Of a stretch of 64,000 nucleotides of DNA, positions 16,649 through 25,545 are shown in pieces. The position numbers were made by a program, and so were the translations under genes. The DNA is from JAXGPF01 sp964463985 (GTDB lineage Bacteria > Verrucomicrobiota > Kiritimatiellia > JAAZAB01). The first letter of the stretch is position 1, and each line of letters begins with the position of its first letter. The notes beneath the pieces were generated by a model that was not told the DNA's origin, made no database searches, and was given only the letters and a program-made list of their open reading frames with translations. The stretch is taken from positions 1-64,000 of the forward strand of contig CAYXEK010000001.1 in NCBI GenBank assembly GCA_964463985.1, in the 5' to 3' direction.

Positions 16649-18022
16649 ATGTTCAATCGAGTGTTGATTGCCAACCGCGGCGAAATCGCCGTGCGCATCA
16701 TCCGCGCCTGCCGCGAATTGGGCGTGAAAACCGTCGCGGTTTATTCGGACGTGGACGCCAATTCCCTGCACGTGCAAATGGCGGACGAGGCCATTTGCAT
16801 CGGGCCCGCGGCGGCCAAGGACAGTTACCTGAAAATCGCCAATATCATCAGCGCCGCGGAAGTGACGGATGTGGATGCCATCCACCCCGGCTACGGCTTC
16901 CTGGCCGAAAACGCGCATTTCGTGCAGATTTGCGAGAGTTGCAACATAACCTTTGTCGGGCCGTCCGCCGATAATATCAGGCGGATGGGCGACAAGGCCG
17001 CGGCCCGCTCCACGATGCAGAAAATCGGCGTGCCGACCATCCCTGGCAGCAAAACGGTGGTGAAAACACAGGAAGAAGCGCTGGAAGTCGCGCGGCAGGC
17101 CGGGTATCCGGTGCTGATCAAGGCGGCGGCGGGCGGCGGCGGCAAGGGCATGCGGATCGCCCATAACGATGTCAGCCTGGCGCAGGGATTCATCATGGCC
17201 AGCAACGAGGCCGAACAGGCTTTCGGCACGCCCGACGTTTACATCGAAAAATACATTGACAATGCCCGGCACGTGGAAGTGCAGATACTGGCGGACCATT
17301 ATGGCCGCATCCTGGCCCTGGGCGAACGCGATTGCAGCATTCAGCGCCGGCACCAGAAGTTGCTGGAAGAAACCCCTTGTCCCGCGCTGGATTCCGGGCA
17401 GCGCCGCAAGATGATCAAGGCGGCCGTCCGCGCCGCGGAATCCATCGGTTACCGCAATGCCGGGACAATCGAGTTCCTGCTGGACAGTTCGGGCAATTTT
17501 TATTTCATGGAGATGAACACCCGCGTGCAGGTGGAGCACCCCGTGACGGAAATCGCCAGCGGGATTGACATAATCAAGGAACAATTGAAAATCGCCGCCG
17601 GCGAAAAATTGGCCTGGGAGCAGCGCGATATCCGGCCTCGCGGGCACGTGATCGAGTGGCGCGTCAATGCCGAGAATCCCTTCAAAAATTTTACGCCTTC
17701 GCCCGGCCGGGTGGAGTGGGTGTTATTCCCGGGCGGGCCGGGGGTGCGGGTGGATTCGCATATTTATTCCGGCTATGATGTTTGCCCGCATTACGACAGC
17801 ATGCTTGCTAAAATCATCGTCAGCGGCGATAATCGCGAAGAAGCCATCAGCCGCATGTCGCGGGCGCTGGGCGAATTCATGATCGAAGGGGTGAAGACGA
17901 CCGTGCCGCTGGGACAGGCGATCATGCACGACGCATTGTTCCGGCGCGGCGTTTACCATACGGCGTTTCTGGACAACTTTTTAAAAACGGAGCCGTCGTT
18001 TGCAGCGGCGGGAGAAAAATGA
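16649..18022 (+). CDS. accC: Biotin carboxylase subunit of acetyl-CoA carboxylase
   Basis: 457-aa ATP-grasp biotin carboxylase. Visible motifs are the N-terminal MFNRVLIANRGEIAVRI, the glycine-rich loop AAAGGGGKGMRI, ERDCSIQRRHQKLLEE, and FYFMEMNTRVQVEHPVTE with the catalytic/metal residues. Length and order are standard. It acts with AccB; the carboxyltransferase genes (accA, accD) are not in the window. Confidence 0.96.
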   Translation: MFNRVLIANRGEIAVRIIRACRELGVKTVAVYSDVDANSLHVQMADEAICIGPAAAKDSYLKIANIISAAEVTDVDAIHPGYGFLAENAHFVQICESCNITFVGPSADNIRRMGDKAAARSTMQKIGVPTIPGSKTVVKTQEEALEVARQAGYPVLIKAAAGGGGKGMRIAHNDVSLAQGFIMASNEAEQAFGTPDVYIEKYIDNARHVEVQILADHYGRILALGERDCSIQRRHQKLLEETPCPALDSGQRRKMIKAAVRAAESIGYRNAGTIEFLLDSSGNFYFMEMNTRVQVEHPVTEIASGIDIIKEQLKIAAGEKLAWEQRDIRPRGHVIEWRVNAENPFKNFTPSPGRVEWVLFPGGPGVRVDSHIYSGYDVCPHYDSMLAKIIVSGDNREEAISRMSRALGEFMIEGVKTTVPLGQAIMHDALFRRGVYHTAFLDNFLKTEPSFAAAGEK

Positions 18023-18468
18023 CGGGGAGACCGGGCGTGATCAATTCAAAAAACCAGGCGGCGTCCCAGGCGGACGGAAACAGGCCGCCGGCCGCGGAAA
18101 CGGCCGGCGAGATCGGCGCGGTGCGCATTCACCAGGGTGTCATCGCAATGATTGCCCGCAATGCCGCCGTGCGGGTGCCGGGCGTGGCGGAGATGAGCGG
18201 TTCTTTCGCCGACGGGCTGGCCAATATCATCGGCAAAACCGACCGCGGCGTGCGCGTGGAAATGAGCGAACATGACCAGAGCCTGCGCCTGGAACTGCAC
18301 GTGGCGCTGGAATACGGCGTGCGCATTCCGGATGTGGCCTGGCAGATTCAGAATGACGTGCGGCGGGCGGTCTCGGAAATGACGGGGAAAACCGTCGCCG
18401 CGGTGGATGTAATCGTGCAGGAGGTCCGGATGACGGCCAATCAGCAAAAAGAGGAGAAAAAATCATGA
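18019..18468 (+). CDS. Asp23/Gls24 family envelope-stress protein
   Basis: 149-aa protein with the Asp23/Gls24 (DUF322) fold: IHQGVIAMIARNAAVRVPGV, then a strand-rich core and QIQNDVRRAVSEMTGKTVAAVDVIVQ. In Gram-positive bacteria these proteins coat the inner face of the membrane by binding AmaP. The gene overlaps both accC and the following membrane gene by ATGA, so the pair is tightly coupled to fatty-acid synthesis genes. The N-terminal 35 residues are low in complexity. Confidence 0.88.
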   Translation: MTGRPGVINSKNQAASQADGNRPPAAETAGEIGAVRIHQGVIAMIARNAAVRVPGVAEMSGSFADGLANIIGKTDRGVRVEMSEHDQSLRLELHVALEYGVRIPDVAWQIQNDVRRAVSEMTGKTVAAVDVIVQEVRMTANQQKEEKKS

Positions 18469-19022
18469 AAATCTTGCATTTCCTGGTCAGTTTGGCGCTT
18501 TCCGCGGCGCTGCTGTTGCTGGGCTGGGTTTTGATTGCGGATTTGTTCGGCCTCAAATACGCTTTCGGCGAATTCCTTTTCGCCGCGCCCTTCGGCCGGC
18601 TGGGGTTGGGATTGTTTTTCATCCTGGCGGTGGCCTTCTTCTGGGTTACCGCCGCGCCGGCGCGCGCGCGCCGGGACCGGTTCCTGTCGTTTGAGAATGA
18701 AAGCGGCACCGTCAGCATCAGCGTCAGCGCGGTCAACGCATTTCTGGCCAAGCTCGGCCGCGAATTTGCCGGCGTGGTCAATCTGCGTCCCGATGTAGCC
18801 GGTTCGGGGCGCGATGCCGTGGAAATTCAGCTGGATTTAACCGTCAAGGCCGGCACGAAAATCCAGGAGCTCTCGCAACTGCTGCAGCAGCGCGTGCGCG
18901 ACAGCCTGCGCGACAGCCTGGGAATCTCCGAGGTCGCCGCGGTCAAGGTCAACGTCATGGAAATCGTCAGCAGCGATGAAAACCAGGCGGCCGAACGCGA
19001 GGAATGGCAACATACACTGTGA
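18465..19022 (+). CDS. amaP: AmaP-like membrane anchor for Asp23
   Basis: 185-aa protein with two N-terminal membrane segments (about 5-27 and 42-62) followed by a cytoplasmic domain that itself resembles Asp23 (SISVSAVNAFLAKLG... and VRDSLRDSLGISEVAAVKVNVMEI). This is the AmaP organisation. Direct overlap with the Asp23 gene supports the partnership. The AmaP/Asp23 pair is best known from Firmicutes; here it sits in a bacterium with outer-membrane proteins. Confidence 0.8.
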   Translation: MKILHFLVSLALSAALLLLGWVLIADLFGLKYAFGEFLFAAPFGRLGLGLFFILAVAFFWVTAAPARARRDRFLSFENESGTVSISVSAVNAFLAKLGREFAGVVNLRPDVAGSGRDAVEIQLDLTVKAGTKIQELSQLLQQRVRDSLRDSLGISEVAAVKVNVMEIVSSDENQAAEREEWQHTL

Positions 19023-19029
19023 GAGCGAA

Positions 19030-20250
19030 ATGTTGCAAGTGAAACCATTCCGCGCCTGGCGGCCGGCGCCGGAATTCGCGCCGCAGATTGCCAGTGTGCC
19101 TTATGACGTGGTGGATCGGCGCGAAGCTGCCGGAATGGCCGCCGGCAATCCCCGCAGTTTTTTGCGCATTTCCCGCGCGGAAATCGAGTTGCCGGAAACC
19201 ATCAATCCGTATGCCCCCGAAGTGTATGCCCATGCCCGGGAAAATTTCGACGCCTGGCGCCGGCAGGGATGGCTGCTGCAGGATGCTGCGCCCGCCTTTT
19301 ACCTTTACCGTTTGCGGCAGGGCCGGCATTGGCAGGATGGCATCATGGCATGCTGCCACGCGGAAAATTACCGTGCCGATATCATCAGGAAACACGAAAA
19401 AACCCGGCAGGAAAAGGAAGACGACCGCACCCGCCATATTGACGCGCTGAGCGCGCATACCGGGCCGGTGCTCCTCACTTACCGGGATGCGCCGGAAATT
19501 GACCGGCTGATGGAGCAGGCCGCGGCTGCGCCGCCGCTGTACGATTTCACCGCGCCGGACGGCGTCAGCCATGCCGTCTGGCATATGCCCGATGCGCCGG
19601 CGCTGCAAAAATGTTTTGCAGGGATTCCGGCCGCCTATATCGCCGACGGCCATCATCGCGCGGCCAGTTCCGTGCGCGTGGCCGAGCAGCGGCGCGCCGC
19701 CGGCTTGATTGACGGTGACGCCGAATGCAACTGGTTCATGGCCGTCCTGTTTCCCGCCGGGCGGCTGCACGTGCTGCCTTATAACCGGCTGGTGCGGGAC
19801 CTGAATGGATTGACTCCGCCGGAACTGATCAAGGCGGCGGCCGGCGCGTTCGATGTAACGGAAAACGCGCCGCCGGCGCCGGCCGGCGTCGGCCGGGTCA
19901 GCATGTATTTGAATGGAAAATGGTTTGGACTGGCCAGGCGCATTCCGGCGCCGGCGGACGACCCGGTGGCCGCCCTGGATGTCAGTTACCTGCAGGATCA
20001 TCTGCTGGCGCCAATCCTGGGCATCCGCGATCCGCGCACCGACCACCGCATTGATTTCGTCGGCGGCGCGCGCGGCATCCGGGCCCTGGAGCAGAGCGTC
20101 AATTCCGGCGAGTCCGCCGCGGCATTTTCCATGTTCCCCGTGACGGTAAGCCAGTTGATGGCCATCGCCGACCGCGGCCTGATCATGCCGCCCAAAAGCA
20201 CCTGGTTTGAGCCCAAACCGCGTTCCGGCCTGCTGGTACATGCCTTCTGA
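19030..20250 (+). CDS. DUF1015 family protein
   Basis: 406-aa cytoplasmic protein of the DUF1015 family (COG4198). Typical segments are VPYDVVDRREA near the N-terminus, NPRSFLRISRAEIELP, the central ADGHHRAASS motif and a C-terminal FPVTVSQLMAIADRGLIMPPKSTWFEPKP. Biochemical role not established in the family; the conserved DGHHR suggests a catalytic or ligand-binding site. Start at 19030 follows GAGAG and lies 7 nt after the upstream stop; a longer in-frame start overlaps amaP and is not needed. Confidence 0.88.
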   Translation: MLQVKPFRAWRPAPEFAPQIASVPYDVVDRREAAGMAAGNPRSFLRISRAEIELPETINPYAPEVYAHARENFDAWRRQGWLLQDAAPAFYLYRLRQGRHWQDGIMACCHAENYRADIIRKHEKTRQEKEDDRTRHIDALSAHTGPVLLTYRDAPEIDRLMEQAAAAPPLYDFTAPDGVSHAVWHMPDAPALQKCFAGIPAAYIADGHHRAASSVRVAEQRRAAGLIDGDAECNWFMAVLFPAGRLHVLPYNRLVRDLNGLTPPELIKAAAGAFDVTENAPPAPAGVGRVSMYLNGKWFGLARRIPAPADDPVAALDVSYLQDHLLAPILGIRDPRTDHRIDFVGGARGIRALEQSVNSGESAAAFSMFPVTVSQLMAIADRGLIMPPKSTWFEPKPRSGLLVHAF

Positions 20251-20311
20251 GAGCTTAATCTTATTGCCCTGGCGGGCGAATTGTGATAAATAAAGGCTTT
20301 TGGAGGTTTAT

Positions 20312-21478
20312 ATGGCCATGGAATTAGCTTTTGTCTTGATCAATCCTTATACGATCGCCAAGTCGCGCACCGGCGGGGTGATCGGGCGGTTTTTGAGCCG
20401 CACGGGCCTGGAACTGGTGGCGGCGCGCATGTATGTGCCCAGTCCCCGGCTGGCGCAGGAATACGCCGATCTGGTGCGCAGCGATGCCAGCGGACTGGAA
20501 CCGGCCGTGCGCGAGCTGCTGGGGGATTATGTCGCCAAATCCTACGGCCCGGACCCGGTCAACGGCCGGTCCCGGCGCGTCATGCTGATTTTGCTGGAGG
20601 GTGAGGACGCCATCCGCCGCGTGCGGGAAACCGCCGGCAACGTGGCCACCACCGGCGGTGAAACCATCCGCGACACTTTCGGCGATTATGTGGTGGATGA
20701 ACGCGGCCAGGTGCAGTATTTTGAGCCGGCGGTTTTGATAGGGAACAATCCCGCTGAAACAGCGCAAGCCCTGGCAATCTGGGGGCGTTATGCGTTGTCC
20801 GACGGAGGCATTGTCCAAAACGCCGCGGATTGCAATTCCAGCGCCGGAGGCTGGCAGCGTACGCTGGTGCTGATCAAGCCGGATAATTTCCGCTTTCCCA
20901 ACGCCCGTCCCGGCAACATCATTGATCTGCTTTCACGCTCGGGGCTGCGGATCATTTCCGCCAATGTGCACCGGATGAGCGTTGCCCAGGCGGAACAATT
21001 TTACCAGCCCGTGCACCAGGTGCTGCGCGAAAAGATGAAGAGCCAGGTTTCCACCCGCGTGGTAGGCTTGCTGGAGAAAGAGCTGAGCATAGCTATCCCC
21101 GGGCCGACAGTGAAATTTCTCGAGGACCAGCTGGGTCCATTGCTTGGCGATGAGCAGTTTTACCAACTGATCAAGTTCATGACCGGCCGCTATCCGCCTG
21201 CCTGCAAGCCGGAAGAACGCGGACAGGCCGGCCCGAGCAAGTGCCTGGCGCTGATTTACAGCGGCATTAATGCCGTGGAAAAAATCCGCACTTTGCTTGG
21301 TTCGACCGATCCCAACAAGGCCCCCACGGGGTCTGTGCGCCGCGAGTTCGGGCGGGATATAATGGTTAACGCCGCGCATGCATCCGATTCCCCGGAAAAT
21401 GCCGAGCGCGAAATCGGGATTCTGGACGTTGGTTCCGATCAGGTAAACCATTGGATTGGAAAATATTACAAACAATAA
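20312..21478 (+). CDS. Tandem double nucleoside-diphosphate-kinase-domain protein
   Basis: 388-aa protein with two NDK folds. Domain 2 (about 185-388) has LVLIKPDNF, an inserted segment of about 50 residues, GSTDPNKAPTGSVRREFG and the phospho-His motif NAAHASDSPENAERE (H356), so it may transfer phosphate between nucleotides. Domain 1 (about 1-165) has AFVLINPYTIAKS and RDTFGDYV, but where the active His should be it reads VLIGNNPAET, with no His. Start at 20312 follows GGAGG with 5-6 nt spacing; a TTG at 20300 overlaps that site. Usual NDKs are about 140 aa, so this is a duplicated and diverged form. A weak promoter (TTGCCC/TAAATA, 20264-20292) precedes it. Confidence 0.8.
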   Translation: MAMELAFVLINPYTIAKSRTGGVIGRFLSRTGLELVAARMYVPSPRLAQEYADLVRSDASGLEPAVRELLGDYVAKSYGPDPVNGRSRRVMLILLEGEDAIRRVRETAGNVATTGGETIRDTFGDYVVDERGQVQYFEPAVLIGNNPAETAQALAIWGRYALSDGGIVQNAADCNSSAGGWQRTLVLIKPDNFRFPNARPGNIIDLLSRSGLRIISANVHRMSVAQAEQFYQPVHQVLREKMKSQVSTRVVGLLEKELSIAIPGPTVKFLEDQLGPLLGDEQFYQLIKFMTGRYPPACKPEERGQAGPSKCLALIYSGINAVEKIRTLLGSTDPNKAPTGSVRREFGRDIMVNAAHASDSPENAEREIGILDVGSDQVNHWIGKYYKQ

Positions 21479-21512
21479 AACCGTCCTGTCGGCGCCGCGG
21501 CATAGAAAGTTC

Positions 21513-21540
21513 TTGCCAAATTCCGCGGGCTTGGTATAAT
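21513..21540 (+). promoter_or_regulatory. Sigma-70 promoter upstream of the glycogen genes
   Basis: TTGCCA (21513-21518), 16-bp spacer, perfect TATAAT (21535-21540). It drives towards the CBM48 gene at 21751, leaving a leader of about 200 nt that is almost entirely repeat element B. Confidence 0.55.
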
Positions 21541-21566
21541 CCAAACTGTGAGAAAACAAGAGTGTC

Positions 21567-21702
21567 TTGCAAAAGACAGATTTTGAAAGCTGAATTCAGT
21601 CAGTAGTCAGAATTTTAATATGTTGATATAGAATCGTATGTGTTTGTCCTGAATACTGATTCCTGACTGAATTTATTTAAAACGTAAGTTTTGAAATTTG
21701 AC
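21567..21702. repeat. Dispersed repeat B, copy 1
   Basis: About 136 bp homologous to 57287-57443. Shared text includes TTTTGAAAGC, CAGTAGTCAGAA, CTGACT and a terminal hairpin of the type TTTAAAACGTAAGTTTTGAAA. The centre holds inverted copies of a CAGTCAGTAGTCAGAA / TTCCTGACTGAAT type sequence. Confidence 0.7.
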
Positions 21703-21750
21703 CGGTCAAAAGAAGTTCAAGATTGAGCGGTTGATGGAGGGTTGAGCCAT

Positions 21751-22050
21751 ATGAAGAAAAACATGAAAATGAAAAAGCCTGCTCCGTCGTCGCGTCGGGT
21801 AACTTTTCAGCTTGCCGCCAATCCCAAGAGCGATGTTTTTATCGCGGGAACATTCAATAACTGGGATCCTGCGCGGCACCGGATGAAAGACGCCCGGGAA
21901 AATGGAAAGTACTCCATCACGCTGGTGCTGCCCAAGGGGCAATACGAGTATAAATTTGTGGTCAACGGCAGTTGGATGGTTGACCCGGAATGCCAAAACT
22001 GGGTGCGCAATTCGCTGGGCACATTGAACAGCCTGGTAACGGTGGAGTAA
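21751..22050 (+). CDS. Stand-alone CBM48 (glycogen-binding, AMPK-type) protein
   Basis: 99-aa protein consisting of one CBM48/AMPK1 domain: VTFQLAANPKSDVFIAGTFN, NWDPARHRM, then PKGQYEYKFVVNGSWMVDPE with the aromatic and Lys residues that bind alpha-glucan. The N-terminal 17 residues are basic. There is no catalytic domain, so it may target or regulate the branching enzyme encoded 10 nt downstream. Start at 21751 is 10 nt behind GGAGG; a TTG at 21742 is too close to that site. Confidence 0.85.
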   Translation: MKKNMKMKKPAPSSRRVTFQLAANPKSDVFIAGTFNNWDPARHRMKDARENGKYSITLVLPKGQYEYKFVVNGSWMVDPECQNWVRNSLGTLNSLVTVE

Positions 22051-22060
22051 TTGCATTAAA

Positions 22061-24142
22061 TTGCCGGCGAAAGGAAATTTTCCGCGCGCGCAGGATGCAT
22101 CCTCCGGCCGCCGGCGAACGGACCGCAGGCCGCGACCCTTTTTTGCGGATGATCCGTATTTAGCCCCCTATCAAGACCGGATCTTGCAGCGGACCGAAGC
22201 CGTGCGGGACATGGAGCGGCGTTTGACCGGCGGGCGGCAGCCTCTGGCGGAGTTCGCCGTGGGACACACTTATTTCGGCCTGCATCGCTCCGGCTCGGAA
22301 TGGGTCTTGCGCGAGTGGGCGCCTAATGCCAGCCGCATGCACCTGATCGGCGATTTTTCAGGCTGGCGTGAAAATCCCGATTTTTGTTTTCAACCCCTGC
22401 CGGGAGGCGTCTGGGAATTGCGCGCGCCGCGGGAGCGCCTGTGCCACGGCGATTTGTACCGCCTGCGCCTGGAATGGCCGGGCGGCGGCGGCGAACGCCT
22501 GCCGGCTTATGTGCGGCGGGCGGTGCAGGACGAACACACAAAAAGTTTCAATGCGCAAGTCTGGGACCCGCCGCACCCGTATGTCTGGCGGCGCCCGGAT
22601 TACCGCCGGCCATCCGTCCCGCCCCTGATTTACGAGGCGCACGTCGGTATGGCGCTCCCGGAGGGCCGGGTCGGCACTTACCGGGAATTCCGGGAACAAA
22701 TTCTGCCGCGCATCGTTGATGCCGGCTATAACGTGATTCAGTTGATGGCGGTACAGGAACATCCGTATTACGGATCGTTCGGGTACCATGTCACGAATTA
22801 TTTCGCCGCTTCGTCGCGGTTCGGGCCGCCGGAAGAATTAAAGGCGCTGGTGGACGCCGCCCACGCGGCGGGACTGGCGGTTGTGATGGATATCATCCAC
22901 TCCCATGCCGCCCGCAATGAAGTGGAAGGATTGAGCCGTTTTGACGGCACGCTCTACCAGTATTTCCACGATGGACCGCGCGGGGAGCATGTCTTGTGGG
23001 ATTCCCGCTGTTTCGATTACGGCAAGCCGGAAGTGCTTCATTTCCTGCTTTCCAATTGCCGGTTCTGGCTGGACGAGTATCGTGTAGACGGGTTTCGCTT
23101 TGACGGCATCACCAGCATGCTCTACCATCACCACGGGTTGGAAAAAGCTTTTGTTTCCTACCGGGATTATTTTGACGAAAGCGTTGATGAACAGGCGCTG
23201 GTTTACCTCACCCTGGCCAACCGGGTGATCCACGCCGTCCGCCCGGATGCCATGACGATTGCGGAAGACGTCAGCGGCATGCCGGGCCTGGCGGTTCCTG
23301 CCGAGCGCGGCGGCGCGGGGTTCGATTACCGGTTGGCCATGGGAATTCCGGATTACTGGATCAAGCAGATCAAGCATACTCCCGATGAAGCATGGCATAT
23401 GGGCGGGTTGTGGCATGAATTGACCAACCGCCGCGCGGACGAGCGGACGATCAGCTACGCCGAATCGCACGACCAGGCGCTGGTGGGGGATCAGACCTTG
23501 ATCTTCCGGCTGATCGAGCGCGATATGTACGACCACATGGCGGCGTCCCGGCGGAACCTGAAAGTGGACCGCGGCCTGGCGCTGCATAAAATGATCCGGT
23601 TGATCACCCTGGCCACGGCCGGCCACGGCTACCTGAATTTCATGGGCAATGAATTCGGCCATCCGGAATGGATAGATTTTCCGCGCGCGGGCAATCATTG
23701 GTCGTATCACTATGCCCGTCGGCAATGGAACCTGCGCGACGATCCGGAACTGGTTTATCATTTTCTCGCGGATTTTGACAGGGCCATGATCGAACTGGCC
23801 CGGTTGACGCATCTGCTGGAGGACCCCCAGCCCCGGCTGCGGCTGGAAGATTGCGGGAGCCAGGTGCTGGGGTTCGAGCGCGCCCGCCTTTTGTTTTTAT
23901 TCAATTTCAATCCCGGCCGGTCTTATCCGGATTTGAACGTGGCAACCGAACCGGGGGAATACCGGCTGCTCCTGGATACCGATGCCCGGTATTTCGGCGG
24001 ATTCGGCCGGGTGGATGACGGCCGGGTGTATGGCGTCCGTCCGGAGGGCGTGTCCGGGCGCCCGGTATTGTCGGTCTATCTGCCGGCGCGGACGGCGCTG
24101 GTCTTTCACCGGTTTGAAAAACGCGCGGCGGGGCGGCGATGA
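22061..24142 (+). CDS. glgB: 1,4-alpha-glucan branching enzyme, eukaryotic type (GH13_8)
   Basis: 693-aa glycogen branching enzyme. DPYLAPYQDRI near the N-terminus and an N-terminal CBM48 (about 70-160) are followed by a GH13 barrel with LMAVQEHPYYGSFGYHVTN, the nucleophile Asp348 in GFRFDGITSMLYHHHG, the acid/base Glu402 in TIAEDVSGMPG, and the third Asp in YAESHDQALVG, then a beta C-terminal domain. These signatures match the GH13_8 (eukaryote-like) rather than the usual bacterial GH13_9 type. No ATG precedes the conserved N-terminus, so a TTG at 22061 (10 nt after the upstream stop) is the likely start. Confidence 0.92.
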   Translation: MPAKGNFPRAQDASSGRRRTDRRPRPFFADDPYLAPYQDRILQRTEAVRDMERRLTGGRQPLAEFAVGHTYFGLHRSGSEWVLREWAPNASRMHLIGDFSGWRENPDFCFQPLPGGVWELRAPRERLCHGDLYRLRLEWPGGGGERLPAYVRRAVQDEHTKSFNAQVWDPPHPYVWRRPDYRRPSVPPLIYEAHVGMALPEGRVGTYREFREQILPRIVDAGYNVIQLMAVQEHPYYGSFGYHVTNYFAASSRFGPPEELKALVDAAHAAGLAVVMDIIHSHAARNEVEGLSRFDGTLYQYFHDGPRGEHVLWDSRCFDYGKPEVLHFLLSNCRFWLDEYRVDGFRFDGITSMLYHHHGLEKAFVSYRDYFDESVDEQALVYLTLANRVIHAVRPDAMTIAEDVSGMPGLAVPAERGGAGFDYRLAMGIPDYWIKQIKHTPDEAWHMGGLWHELTNRRADERTISYAESHDQALVGDQTLIFRLIERDMYDHMAASRRNLKVDRGLALHKMIRLITLATAGHGYLNFMGNEFGHPEWIDFPRAGNHWSYHYARRQWNLRDDPELVYHFLADFDRAMIELARLTHLLEDPQPRLRLEDCGSQVLGFERARLLFLFNFNPGRSYPDLNVATEPGEYRLLLDTDARYFGGFGRVDDGRVYGVRPEGVSGRPVLSVYLPARTALVFHRFEKRAAGRR

Positions 24143-25545
24143 ATACGAATTGGATCTGGTTGCTGGCAGGACTGGCGGCGGGCGGCCTGGCGGCCTGGAG
24201 CCTGACCCGGCTCTGGCTGGCCGAACGGCAGGCGCGGACGGCGTCGGTTTTGGGTGAAAAACTGGCCGCGGCGGAGCGACGCGGCCAGGAGCTGAAGGAT
24301 GAATTGCAGCGGCTGACCGCGCAATTGGACGGATTGCGCGGCGAAAATTCGGCCTTAGGCGCGGAACGCGCCGCCTTGAATACCACCCTGGCCAAGGAAC
24401 GCGAATCCGCCCGTGAAAAACTGGCTCTGCTGGAAGAAGCGCGCACCCGCCTGGCGGAAACTTTTCAGGCGCTTTCCGCCGAGGCGCTGCGGGGCAACAA
24501 CCAGTCTTTCCTTGCGCTTGCGCGCGCCAGCCTGGAGCAATTTCAAACCGCGGCGCGCGGCGACCTGGAGCGGCGCCAGCAGGCCGTATCCCAGATGGTG
24601 CAGCCGGTGCGGGATGCGCTGGAAAAATTCGATTCGCAGGTACGCACGCTGGAAACGGCGCGCGCCGCCGCCTACGAGGGTTTGCAGCAGCAGGTGCGCG
24701 GGCTGTTGGAAGTGCAGGCGCGCCTGCGGGACGAAACGGCCAACCTGTCCCGGGCATTGCGCGCCCCGAGCGTGCGCGGGCGCTGGGGCGAAATCCAGCT
24801 CAAGCGGGTGGTGGAAATGGCCGGCATGCTGGATCATTGCGATTTCCAGGAACAGCAGAGCGTTAATTCCGAAACCGGGCGGCTGCGGCCGGATTTGATT
24901 GTGAATCTGCCCGGCGGCAAGCGCATTGTGGTGGACTCCAAGGCGGTCATTTCCGCTTACCTGGAAGCCGTTGAGGCGCCGGACGAAGCGGCGCGGCAGG
25001 CGCGGCTGCAGGATCATGCCCGGCACGTGCGCGAGCATATTGCCGCCTTGAGCCGCAAATCTTACTGGGAGCAATTCCAGCCCGCGCCGGAATTCGTCGT
25101 GCTGTTTCTGCCGGGTGAAAGTTTTTTCAGCGCGGCGCTGGAAAAGGATCCCTCCTTGATCGAAACGGGAGTGGATCAGCGCGTGATCCTGGCCACGCCT
25201 ACCACGCTGATTGCCTTGTTGAAGGCAGTAGCCTACGGTTGGCGCCAGGAAAACCTGGCGGACAACGCCAGGGCAATCAGCGATTTGGGCCGCGAACTAT
25301 ACAGCCGGATCGCCGACATGGAAGGACATTTCAGCCGGGTGGGGCGCGCTCTGGCACAGGCGGTGGCGGCGTACAACCAGACGGCCGGCACGTTTGAACG
25401 CCGGGTGCTCGTCAGCGCCCGGCGATTTCAGGATTTGCAGGCGGCGGATGCCCGGAAAGACCTGGCGCCATTGAATCCGGTGGACAGTGCGCCGCGTGAA
25501 TTGACGCCGTCCGCGGAAGACAGCGCTCCGGCGGACGCGGGCTGA
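24139..25545 (+). CDS. rmuC: DNA recombination protein RmuC
   Basis: 468-aa RmuC-family protein: one N-terminal membrane helix (about 5-22), a long coiled coil (about 30-220) and a nuclease-like RmuC domain with LRAPSVRGRWGEIQLKRVVE, LRPDLIVNLPGGKRIVVDSK and QRVILATPTTLIALLKAVAYGW. In E. coli the family limits inversion at short inverted repeats, which is of note in a genome rich in hairpin repeats. Overlaps glgB by ATGA and ends head-to-head with the next minus-strand gene without any spacer. Confidence 0.93.
   Translation: MNTNWIWLLAGLAAGGLAAWSLTRLWLAERQARTASVLGEKLAAAERRGQELKDELQRLTAQLDGLRGENSALGAERAALNTTLAKERESAREKLALLEEARTRLAETFQALSAEALRGNNQSFLALARASLEQFQTAARGDLERRQQAVSQMVQPVRDALEKFDSQVRTLETARAAAYEGLQQQVRGLLEVQARLRDETANLSRALRAPSVRGRWGEIQLKRVVEMAGMLDHCDFQEQQSVNSETGRLRPDLIVNLPGGKRIVVDSKAVISAYLEAVEAPDEAARQARLQDHARHVREHIAALSRKSYWEQFQPAPEFVVLFLPGESFFSAALEKDPSLIETGVDQRVILATPTTLIALLKAVAYGWRQENLADNARAISDLGRELYSRIADMEGHFSRVGRALAQAVAAYNQTAGTFERRVLVSARRFQDLQAADARKDLAPLNPVDSAPRELTPSAEDSAPADAG

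Noticed and set aside
16349..17647. A 432-codon minus-strand frame opposite accB/accC
   Set aside because: His/Gly/Phe-rich antisense of conserved acc genes; no independent start signal.
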